Assembly (NCBI RefSeq): GCF_028736035.1
Contig: NZ_CP117866.1
Span: 2,294,001-2,358,000, forward strand
Source of the DNA: Streptomyces sp. T12
Lineage (GTDB): Bacteria; Actinomycetota; Actinomycetes; Streptomycetales; Streptomycetaceae
Direction: 5' to 3'
DNA length: 64,000 nt
This document shows positions 46,557 to 53,732 of the stretch, one piece after another (the first letter of the stretch is position 1; every line of letters begins with the position of its first letter). A program made the position numbers and the translations under genes. Under the pieces are notes generated by a model. The model did not search any database and was not told where the DNA came from. It saw only the letters and a list, made by a program, of their open reading frames with translations.

Positions 46557-48002
46557 ATGAACAAAACGATCAGGCGGGCGTCCGTCTTCGTGCTGCTGCT
46601 GGTGTTCGCTCTGCTGGTCAGGGCGACCTGGGTGCAGTACTACGAAGGCCAGGCACTCGCGGACGACAAGGACAACCGGCGGAACACCATCGCGCTGTAC
46701 AGCGAGCCGCTCGGCAACATCGTCGTGGGCGGCGAAGCCGTCACCGGCTCGGCGCGGACGAAGAGCGGTGACCTCGCGTACAAGCGGACGTACACCGACG
46801 GCGCGCTGTACTCGGCGGTGACCGGCTACAGCTCGCAGGCGTACGGAGCCACCCAGCTGGAGGGCATCTACCAGGACCTGCTCGACGGCAGCGACAACCG
46901 CCTGAAGAGCGTGATGGACACGGTCACCGACAAGCGGGCCGATCCGGGCAATGTGATCACGACGATCGACCCGGATGTGCAGAAGGCGGCGTACGACGCG
47001 CTCGGCGACAACAAGGGCGCCGCCGTCGCGATCGACCCCACCACGGGGAAGATCCTCGCGGTGGTCTCCACACCGTCGTACGACCCGGGGCGGATCACCA
47101 CGGGCGACAAGGAAGTCTGGGAGCAGCTGACCAAGAGCGCCGACAAACCGATGACGAACCGCGCGCTGCGCCAGCCGCTGCCGCCGGGTTCGACGTTCAA
47201 GCTGGTGGTGGCGGCGGCCGCGCTGGAGGACGGGCTGTACTCGTCGGTGGACGAGAAGACGGACAGCCCGGACCCGTATCCGCTGCCTCAGTCGAGCGAC
47301 GAGCTGACCAACGAGAACCCTTCCGCCCCGTGCGAGAACGCCTCGATCCGGGTGGCTCTTCAGTACTCGTGCAACAACGTCTTCGGGAGCCTGGCCGTCG
47401 ACCTGGGCCAGGACAAGGTCAGGGCGATGGCCGAGAAGTTCGGCTTCAACGACGAGGAGCAGGACGTGCCGGTGCGGGCGTACGAGAGCGTGTACCCCTC
47501 CGACATGGACGGGGCGCAGACGGCCCTGTCCGGCATCGGCCAGTTCGACGTCACCGCGACCCCGCTCCAGATGGCCATGGTGTCCGCTGCCATTGCCAAC
47601 GGCGGCAAGCTGGTCTCGCCGCACATGGTGTCGCAGATCACCGACGGCGGCGGCGACGTCCTGGAGAACTACGACGACAACGCGGACACCAAGGAGATCG
47701 TCAGCTCCGACACCGCCGAGCAACTCCAGTCGGCCATGCAGACGGTCGTCGAGAAGGGCACGGGCACCAACGCGCAGATCTCCGGCGCGACGGTGGGCGG
47801 TAAGACGGGCACGGCCCAGCACGGCGAGAACAACAGCAAGACGCCGTACGCCTGGTTCACGTCCTACGGGAAGGCCGACGGCAAGGAGGTCGCCGTGGCA
47901 GTGGTCGTCGAGCAGTCGAACGCGGCACGCTCGGAGGTCAGCGGCAACGGGCTGGCCGCCCCCGTCGCCCGGAAGGTGATGGAGGCGGCGCTCAAGGGCT
48001 AG
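46557..48002 (+). CDS. Class B penicillin-binding protein (PbpA-like transpeptidase)
   Basis: A 481 aa peptidoglycan DD-transpeptidase with one N-terminal membrane anchor (residues about 8-24, VFVLLLVFALLVRATWV), a short dimerisation region, and the transpeptidase domain. The catalytic motifs are STFK (212-215, in PPGSTFKLV), SCN (271-273) and GGKTGTA (near 415). No PASTA domains follow. It resembles PbpA of Streptomyces, but no FtsW/RodA gene or PknB kinase accompanies it, so it is a stand-alone paralogue. ATG 46557 is preferred over TTG 46548. Confidence 0.9.
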   Translation: MNKTIRRASVFVLLLVFALLVRATWVQYYEGQALADDKDNRRNTIALYSEPLGNIVVGGEAVTGSARTKSGDLAYKRTYTDGALYSAVTGYSSQAYGATQLEGIYQDLLDGSDNRLKSVMDTVTDKRADPGNVITTIDPDVQKAAYDALGDNKGAAVAIDPTTGKILAVVSTPSYDPGRITTGDKEVWEQLTKSADKPMTNRALRQPLPPGSTFKLVVAAAALEDGLYSSVDEKTDSPDPYPLPQSSDELTNENPSAPCENASIRVALQYSCNNVFGSLAVDLGQDKVRAMAEKFGFNDEEQDVPVRAYESVYPSDMDGAQTALSGIGQFDVTATPLQMAMVSAAIANGGKLVSPHMVSQITDGGGDVLENYDDNADTKEIVSSDTAEQLQSAMQTVVEKGTGTNAQISGATVGGKTGTAQHGENNSKTPYAWFTSYGKADGKEVAVAVVVEQSNAARSEVSGNGLAAPVARKVMEAALKG

Positions 48003-48014
48003 AGCCGCTCGGGG

Positions 48015-49466
48015 CTACTTGACGCCCAGGATCTGCTCGATCGGGTTGATGGCGAAGTACACCAGGAACAGCACCGAGGTCCCCCACAGCAACCAGTGGA
48101 TCTCCTTCGCCTTCCCGAGCACCACCTTGATCACGACGTAGGCGAGGAACCCCGCCCCGATCCCGTTGGTGATCGAGTACGTGAACGGCATCACGGCGAT
48201 GGTCAGGAACGCCGGGATGGCGATCTCGTACTTGTCCCAGTCGATGTGCTTGACCTGGGTCATCATCAGGAAGCCGACGGCGACCAGGGCGGGGGCCGCC
48301 GCCTGGAGCGGGACGATGGTGAGCAGCGGGGTCAGGAAGAGGGCCAGGGCGAACATGCCGCCGGTGATCAGGTTGGAGAAGCCCGTGCGCGCGCCCTCGC
48401 CGACGCCCGCGGCCGACTCGATGTAGGAGGTCGCGGAGGACGACGAGGCCGCACCACCGGCGGCCGCCGCCGCACCGTCGATCAGCAGCACCCGGCCGAG
48501 GCCCGGCACCTTGCCCTGCTCGTCCAGCAGACCCGCCTCCGCGCTGATGCCGACGACCGTGCCCATGGTGTCGAAGAAGTCCGACAGGATCAGCGTGAAG
48601 ATCAGCAGCACGACGGTGATGGCCGTGGTCTCGCCGAACGCGCCGAACAGGCTGAAGTCGCCGATGAGTCCGAAGTCGGGGGTGTCGACGACCTTGTCGG
48701 GCCAGGCCGGCGTGGTCAGGCCCCAGGCCTTGATGTCGGCGATCGAGTTGATGATCATCGCGACGACCGTCATGGTGACGATGCTGATCAGGATGGCGCC
48801 CTTCACCTTGCGGGCGAGCAGGGCGATCGTCAGCAGAACCCCGAGACAGAAGACGAGGATCGGCCACCCGGTGAGCGTGCCGGTGCCGCCCAGCTGAACC
48901 GGGACGGTGGTGTTCGCGGCGTCCGGGATGCGGCTGACGAACCCGGCGTCGACGAAGCCGATGAAGGCGATGAACAGGCCGATGCCGACGCTGATCGCCT
49001 GCTTGAGCGGTTGCGGGATGGCGTGCATGACGGCCTCGCGCAGACCGGTGAGCACGAGCACGCAGATCAGCAGGCCTTCGAGGACGACCAGGCCCATCGC
49101 GTCGTCCCAGGCCATCAACGGGGCGATCTGGAAGGCGACGACGGCGTTGAGGCCGAGGCCCGCGGCGAGCGCGAGCGGGAGGTTGCCGCCGACGCCCATG
49201 ATGATCGTCATGACGGCGGCCACCAGGGCGGTGGCGGTGGTGAGTTGGACCGCATCCAACTGGTGGCCGAACTTGTCCTTCGCGCTGCCGAGGATGATGG
49301 GATTCAGGACAAGGATGTAGGCCATCGTGAAGAACGTGGCGAAGCCGCCGCGTATCTCACGGGCGAAGGTGGATCCCCGTTCGGAGATCTTGAAGAACCG
49401 GTCGACGCTGTTCACGCCTGGTGGCGTGGCACTTGGCCGGTCGGTCACCTTCTGGGATTCGGACAT
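48015..49466 (-). CDS. NCS2-family purine permease (AzgA/PbuG-like)
   Basis: A 483 aa membrane transporter of the AzgA-like branch for guanine, hypoxanthine or adenine. It has about 12-14 helices. Family segments are GFATFFTMAYILVLNPIIL, NLPLALAAGLGLNAVVAF, FFDTMGTVVGISAEAGLLDE, and ATSYIESAAGVGEGARTG, which holds substrate residues. AAGGAG lies nine bases before the ATG. It converges with the PBP gene at 12 bases and diverges from the sigma factor gene across a 258-bp gap. Confidence 0.93.
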   Translation of the reverse strand: MSESQKVTDRPSATPPGVNSVDRFFKISERGSTFAREIRGGFATFFTMAYILVLNPIILGSAKDKFGHQLDAVQLTTATALVAAVMTIIMGVGGNLPLALAAGLGLNAVVAFQIAPLMAWDDAMGLVVLEGLLICVLVLTGLREAVMHAIPQPLKQAISVGIGLFIAFIGFVDAGFVSRIPDAANTTVPVQLGGTGTLTGWPILVFCLGVLLTIALLARKVKGAILISIVTMTVVAMIINSIADIKAWGLTTPAWPDKVVDTPDFGLIGDFSLFGAFGETTAITVVLLIFTLILSDFFDTMGTVVGISAEAGLLDEQGKVPGLGRVLLIDGAAAAAGGAASSSSATSYIESAAGVGEGARTGFSNLITGGMFALALFLTPLLTIVPLQAAAPALVAVGFLMMTQVKHIDWDKYEIAIPAFLTIAVMPFTYSITNGIGAGFLAYVVIKVVLGKAKEIHWLLWGTSVLFLVYFAINPIEQILGVK

Positions 49467-49724
49467 GACTCTCGCTCCTTGCTGCCTGACTGATCGGTGT
49501 GCGGATGCTGGCTGGATTGTTCCCGCGTTGAACGCGTTTCAGGTTTTCTCCGTGTTACGGAATCAGGGCCGCTCACGTGCGACGTACCACACGGCGTTCG
49601 AAGCCTCGTACGAACTGAGTATTCGATCACTGCTACGCTTCCGGACCTCGGCCGGATGATCGCTAAATGATCGCCGGACGACCACATGTCATCCACATGC
49701 CACTCACTGGGGGAGAGGTCGCCC
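49467..49724. promoter_or_regulatory. Divergent control region between purine permease and SigE-family sigma gene
   Basis: A 258-bp non-coding gap. It holds the inverted repeat GTTCG-N10-CGAAC (49596-49615) and an 11-base direct spacing of ATGATCGC (49656-49663 and 49667-49674) just before the sigma gene. No purine-riboswitch core could be recognised. Confidence 0.4.
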
Positions 49725-50294
49725 GTGGGCACAGTCGTCGACGACGCCGCCTCCGTGGAGTTCCATGCCTTCTTCGAGCGCCACTATGCCGAACTCTCGC
49801 GCCTGGCTCATCTGTTGACGGGTGAGGCGGACGCCGCCGACGATCTGGCGGCGGACGCGTTGCTGGCGCTGTGGCACCGCTGGGACCGGGTACGGGCGGC
49901 CGACCATCCGGTGGCGTACGCGCGCGGGGTCGTGGCCAACCTGGCCCGCACCAAAATCCGCAGCGCGGTCCGGGAGCGGCGGCGGATCGCCCTGTTCTGG
50001 TCGCAGCGCGAGGAGAAGACGGAGAACCCGGACATCGCGGGCGTCGTCGACGTCCAGGGGGCGTTGCGTAGACTTCCGTTCCGCAAACGCGCCTGTGTGG
50101 TGCTGCGGCACGCCTTCGACCTCTCCGAGAAGGACACCGCACTCACCCTGGGCATCTCGGTCGGTACGGTGAAGAGCCAGACCTCGAAGGGGATGGCGGA
50201 GCTGCAACGGCTGCTCGGGACGCAGGGCGCTCCACTCAAGGTGCACGCCGCGGCGATGGCGCGCACCGGGAACGCCGGAGGAAGGAACCGATGA
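49725..50294 (+). CDS. SigE-family (group 4) RNA polymerase sigma factor
   Basis: A 189 aa ECF-type sigma factor of the actinobacterial SigE family (SCO-type, not the E. coli SigE). Region 2: FHAFFERHYAELSRLAHLLTG and LALWHRWDRVR; region 4: LPFRKRACVVLRHAFDLSEKDTALTLGISVGTVKSQTSKGM. GTG 49725 is chosen because GGGGGAGAGG sits seven bases upstream; an ATG at 49686 adds a non-conserved extension. It overlaps the next gene as ATGA. Confidence 0.9.
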   Translation: MGTVVDDAASVEFHAFFERHYAELSRLAHLLTGEADAADDLAADALLALWHRWDRVRAADHPVAYARGVVANLARTKIRSAVRERRRIALFWSQREEKTENPDIAGVVDVQGALRRLPFRKRACVVLRHAFDLSEKDTALTLGISVGTVKSQTSKGMAELQRLLGTQGAPLKVHAAAMARTGNAGGRNR

Positions 50295-51148
50295 TGCGGC
50301 GGGACGTGCACGACGAACTGCGCGCCCGGCTGCACGAGGCGGCCGAGACGCACCAGCCCGACCGCGCGCGGATCCTGGCCCGGATCGAGCGCGGCATGGC
50401 GGATCCCGCCGGGCAGACCCGCGCCGTCCACCGTGCGACCCGTCCTCCGGTGTACGGCTGGTTCCGGGTGGTGAGCGCGACGGCCGCGGTGGCCGGTGTG
50501 CTCGCGGTCGGCGGTTACGCGGTGGCGTCCGCCGTGAAGGAGGACACCCCGCAGCAGACGGTGGCCACGTCGCCGACGCCCACCCCGTCGCCGGACGCGA
50601 CGAGCCGCGCGCCGGTGCCGCCCGTGAACCCCACGCCGCAGAAGCCGGATCAGACGCGCGAGCCGAGCGGGTCCCTCTCGCAGCAGCCGCCCGCGACCGC
50701 CCGGCCGCCGGCCGCCAAGGGCGCGGAGGACGGCCCGCTGTGGTCGGACGGCTCGGTGGACCCGCACAGCAACGACTTCTGGGCGCAGAGCAATCTGACG
50801 CTCAAGACCAGCGAGCAACTCACCGCGCTCACCGTCCAGTTGGAGGTCGCGCAGACCGGCGGGGTCACCTCGACCGGCGCCTGGCGCTCGCTGCCCGAGG
50901 ACGACTTCACGCTGACGGTCGAGGAGAAGGACGGCTTCCTCGTCTACACCTGGGTGCTCAAGGAGGGCCATACGGTCCGCGAGGGCGAGTGGGTGTTCGC
51001 GGGACAGTACGACCATGAGCGCGGCGGCCGGGACGCCAAGGACGACAGCTATGCGATGACGGCCACGGCGGGCGGCGAACAACTGTCCGTGGCGGGCGAC
51101 TTCGCAGGCCACGATGCCAACTCCCCTACAGATGAAGGGGATTCGTAA
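50291..51148 (+). CDS. Single-pass membrane protein coupled to the sigma factor
   Basis: A 285 aa type II-like membrane protein. It has about 57 cytosolic residues with basic helices (RDVHDELRARLHEAAETH, RARILARIERGM), one membrane helix at about 58-80 (WFRVVSATAAVAGVLAVGGYAV), a Pro/Thr/Ser-rich linker and an extracytoplasmic domain of about 150 residues (DGSVDPHSNDFWAQSNLTLK, LPEDDFTLTVEEKDGFLVYTW). There is no zinc-finger HxxxCxxC. Gene overlap with the sigma factor suggests a membrane anti-sigma factor or co-regulated surface protein; this is inference from context. Confidence 0.75.
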   Translation: MMRRDVHDELRARLHEAAETHQPDRARILARIERGMADPAGQTRAVHRATRPPVYGWFRVVSATAAVAGVLAVGGYAVASAVKEDTPQQTVATSPTPTPSPDATSRAPVPPVNPTPQKPDQTREPSGSLSQQPPATARPPAAKGAEDGPLWSDGSVDPHSNDFWAQSNLTLKTSEQLTALTVQLEVAQTGGVTSTGAWRSLPEDDFTLTVEEKDGFLVYTWVLKEGHTVREGEWVFAGQYDHERGGRDAKDDSYAMTATAGGEQLSVAGDFAGHDANSPTDEGDS

Positions 51149-51231
51149 AAAAATCCCGAGCACGCGGCAACCCTTCCTTCACCCGGGGGCGACCAACAGG
51201 CGCAAAGATCCCCCACGCAAGGAATCGGGTC

Positions 51232-52062
51232 ATGACAGTACGAGCCGAACAGCACGTCAGTCACCGCCGCAAGGTCACCAAGCGACGGGCGGTGATCGCC
51301 GGAGCCTGCGCCCTGGGCATCACGGGTGCGGCGCTCGTCACGACGACCATGCTGTCCACCGCGGGCGCCGCCGCGCCCTGGCCGACGGCCAAGGGCAAGC
51401 AGGCCGTGAGCAGCACGATCAAGGTCTCCGGTACCTATGACGGTGGCTACAAGGAGTTATACGGCAGCGGCGCCCTGGGGGGCGACAGCCAGGAAGAGGG
51501 GCAGGACCCGGTCTTCCAGCTGGCGGACGGCGCCGTCCTCAAGAACGTGATCATCGGCACCCCGGCCGCCGACGGCGTGCACTGCCTGGGCAGCTGCACG
51601 CTGCAGAACGTGTGGTGGAACGACGTCGGGGAGGACGCGGCGACCTTCAAGGGCAAGTCCTCCTCGGCCGTGTACACGGTCTACGGCGGCGGCGCGAAGA
51701 ACGGGTCGGACAAGGTCCTCCAGTTCAACGGCGCGGGCAAGCTGGTCGTCAGCAAGTTCCAGGTCGCCAACTCGGGCAAGCTGGTGCGCAGTTGCGGAAA
51801 CTGCTCCACACAGTACAAGCGCACGATCATCATCAACGACGTCGACGTCACCGCGCCCATGAACTCCGTCGTCGGCATCAACTCCAACTACGGCGACACG
51901 GCCGCCCTGCGCAAGGTCCGCATCCACGGCGACAGCGGCAAGAAGATCAAGACCTGCACCCGCTTCGAGGGCAACAGCAGCGGCAAGGAGCCGAAGGAGC
52001 TCGGCACCGGACCGGACGGGACCTCCTGCAAGTTCTCGTCCTCCGACATCGCATACCAGTGA
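51232..52062 (+). CDS. Secreted pectate lyase, PL3 family
   Basis: Pectate lyases cut de-esterified homogalacturonan by beta-elimination, outside the cell. The 276 aa protein has a signal peptide (about residues 1-46, KRRAVIAGACALGITGAALV to STAGAAA) and a PL3 parallel beta-helix. The family core is FQLADGAVLKNVIIGTPAADG, VHCLGSCTLQNVWWNDVGEDA and ATFKG; several cysteines form the usual disulfides. AAGGA lies eight bases before the ATG. It is the left-hand end of the pectin island. The closely following 55-codon frame is not part of it. Confidence 0.92.
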   Translation: MTVRAEQHVSHRRKVTKRRAVIAGACALGITGAALVTTTMLSTAGAAAPWPTAKGKQAVSSTIKVSGTYDGGYKELYGSGALGGDSQEEGQDPVFQLADGAVLKNVIIGTPAADGVHCLGSCTLQNVWWNDVGEDAATFKGKSSSAVYTVYGGGAKNGSDKVLQFNGAGKLVVSKFQVANSGKLVRSCGNCSTQYKRTIIINDVDVTAPMNSVVGINSNYGDTAALRKVRIHGDSGKKIKTCTRFEGNSSGKEPKELGTGPDGTSCKFSSSDIAYQ

Positions 52063-52093
52063 GTGAACGTCGAACGGCCGGCCGCGCATCACC

Positions 52094-52261
52094 GTGAACG
52101 ACTGGGTCTCGGCCGTCCCCACAGCTCCCACACAACCCTCGACGCTTTCCCTCACCACGGGTTCCTGCCGGGGGAACAACCACACGTTCACGTTCAACGT
52201 CCCTAGTAGTGCGTGGAAGACGGAGTGGAAGACGGACACGCCCCAGTACCTGCTGACCTGA
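52094..52261 (+). pseudogene. Possible gene remnant or small ORF after PL3
   Basis: A 55 aa frame (GTG 52094 to TGA 52261) encodes VNDWVSAVPTAPTQPSTL, then SLTTGSCRGNNHTFTFNV and WKTEWKTDTPQYLLT. The frame is open upstream only to 52064 and has no ribosome site. Composition is like the end of a secreted protein. It could be the leftover 3' end of a deleted exported protein, a small peptide, or chance. I cannot assign a family. Confidence 0.3.
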
Positions 52262-52283
52262 GCCCCCCTCGGTCAGCAGAACA

Positions 52284-52317
52284 GAACGCCCCGCCGGTGA
52301 CGACCGGCGGGGCGTTC
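52284..52317. terminator. Strong bidirectional terminator hairpin
   Basis: Arms 52284-52298 and 52303-52317 are a perfect 15-bp match around a 4-base GACG loop. It lies between the convergent PL3 and PL9 genes, 16 bases from the PL9 stop. Confidence 0.75.
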
Positions 52318-52333
52318 TCCCTTGTGCCGAGGG

Positions 52334-53488
52334 CTAGTTCATGGTCGAGCCGATGGTCGTGGAGCCCGTCGTGAGGTAGGTCGTCGCGGGCAGCGCGCCG
52401 TTCGAGCCACGGGCGCCGTACGCCGTAGTCGCGTCCTTCGACTTGAAGGACGGGGTCGCGACACCGCTGTCCCAGTTGTTCGCCGCGCTGACGGCCTGCG
52501 ACCCCAGCTTGGCCAGTCCACCCTTGTTGCTCGCGGCGAGATTGCGGGCAAGGCGTGCCTTGCCGGTGGCGAAGTAGAAGCCGGACTCGGTGTTGGCGTA
52601 GGCGGTGTTGCGGTTGAGGACGATGGCCCCGGTGTTGGAGTTCTCCGTGAAGCCGTGCAGGGTGTTGTCCCAGGCCGCGTTGTTGTTGACGACGTGCGCG
52701 ACGGAGGCCCCTCCGCCGCCCAGCTTGAAGCCGTTGCCGTTGCCCTCGAAGGCGGGGTCGCTCCAGCGGTTCTTGCCGTTGCCGAAGGCCCAGGTGTGCT
52801 CGATGGTGACCGGCGAGGAGAACTGCCAGAGGTCGAGCCCGTCGTCGGAGTTGTTGTACAGGCGTGCTCCGGTGATCTTGTTACCGGTTCCGGAGCCGAA
52901 CTTGACGGCGATCCCGTCGGCGTTCTGACCGTGCCCGGACGGGTCGTAGTTGCCGTAACTGTCGAGGTTCTGCACGAGATTGTTCGTGGTGCCGTCGCCG
53001 CGCAGCGTGAACCCGGAGTCGCCGTTGTTCGCGGTGACGAGGTTCCTGAAGACACCGCCCACCGACGACGTGACGACGAATCCCTGGGCCGGGGAGTTGA
53101 CGAAGGTGAGGTTCTGCACGGTCCAGTAGTCACCGTAGATCCCGGTCAGCCAGGAACCGTCGGGCAGCTTCGAGCCGTCGATCCTCACCTTCTCGCTGCC
53201 GTACGCCTGCAGCGTGATGCGGACCGAACTCGTGCCGTTCGCCGTGGACTTGAGTGTGGCGGTCGGCTGGTAGGTGCCGCCGCGGACCTGGATGGTCGTA
53301 CCGGCGGCGGCGTTCTTGACGGCCGACTCCAGCTGAGCGGTGGTGGACACGGTGACCGTCGTCGAAGCGGCCTCGGCGCCGCCGCCCGAGAGGCCGAGGT
53401 AGACGCCGCCCGCACCCGAGGCGACGGCGATCGCCGCGGCGATGGACAGGGTACGGGTCCTGCGGTGACGGCCGGTGCTCAAACGCAC
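52334..53488 (-). CDS. Secreted pectate lyase, PL9 family (copy 1)
   Basis: A 384 aa exported right-handed beta-helix protein with a signal peptide near residues 14-41. The PL9 active site is intact: calcium-binding D191, D215, D216, D219 and base K255. These have the same spacing (0, +24, +25, +28, +64) as the Asp209/233/234/237 and Lys273 reported for Dickeya (Erwinia) Pel9A. It acts on polygalacturonate outside the cell. GTG 53488 is preceded by AGGAAAGG. A 12-bp hairpin lies in the leader (53518-53551). A close paralogue is encoded at 56863-57975. The frame extends upstream to 53869, but without a signal peptide. Confidence 0.88.
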   Translation of the reverse strand: MRLSTGRHRRTRTLSIAAAIAVASGAGGVYLGLSGGGAEAASTTVTVSTTAQLESAVKNAAAGTTIQVRGGTYQPTATLKSTANGTSSVRITLQAYGSEKVRIDGSKLPDGSWLTGIYGDYWTVQNLTFVNSPAQGFVVTSSVGGVFRNLVTANNGDSGFTLRGDGTTNNLVQNLDSYGNYDPSGHGQNADGIAVKFGSGTGNKITGARLYNNSDDGLDLWQFSSPVTIEHTWAFGNGKNRWSDPAFEGNGNGFKLGGGGASVAHVVNNNAAWDNTLHGFTENSNTGAIVLNRNTAYANTESGFYFATGKARLARNLAASNKGGLAKLGSQAVSAANNWDSGVATPSFKSKDATTAYGARGSNGALPATTYLTTGSTTIGSTMN

Positions 53489-53517
53489 GGAGCGTTCCTT
53501 TCCTGGGGAATGGGGAC

Positions 53518-53551
53518 GAAGCGGGCCGGAGGGGCCGCCCCGGCCCGCTTC
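53518..53551. promoter_or_regulatory. 12-bp perfect inverted repeat in the PL9 (copy 1) leader
   Basis: GAAGCGGGCCGG (53518-53529) and CCGGCCCGCTTC (53540-53551) flank ten bases. It lies 30-63 bases before the PL9 GTG and between the divergent PL9 and GH43 genes, so it could be an operator or an mRNA leader stem. Confidence 0.45.
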
Positions 53552-53732
53552 TGGCATCCGGTCGCCGCCAGGGCCGGGAAGGTTGCCGCACCCCTCGAAA
53601 GCGAGCGAAAGTTTCGGTCCCCGTCCGTCACCTGCGCACCGATTGACGCCCTGCCGCCCACCGATGACACTCCGAGGCAGCCGAACACACAGAACCCCCC
53701 ACCAGAACCCCCACACTCCCACAGGATGTGTC

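Noticed and set aside
49467..49724. Purine riboswitch before the NCS2 permease
   Set aside because: I could not find the conserved three-way junction core on the - strand.
52094..52261. Continuation of PL3 by frameshift
   Set aside because: PL3 ends at its normal family C-terminus (SSSDIAYQ), so the following frame is not a missing part of it.
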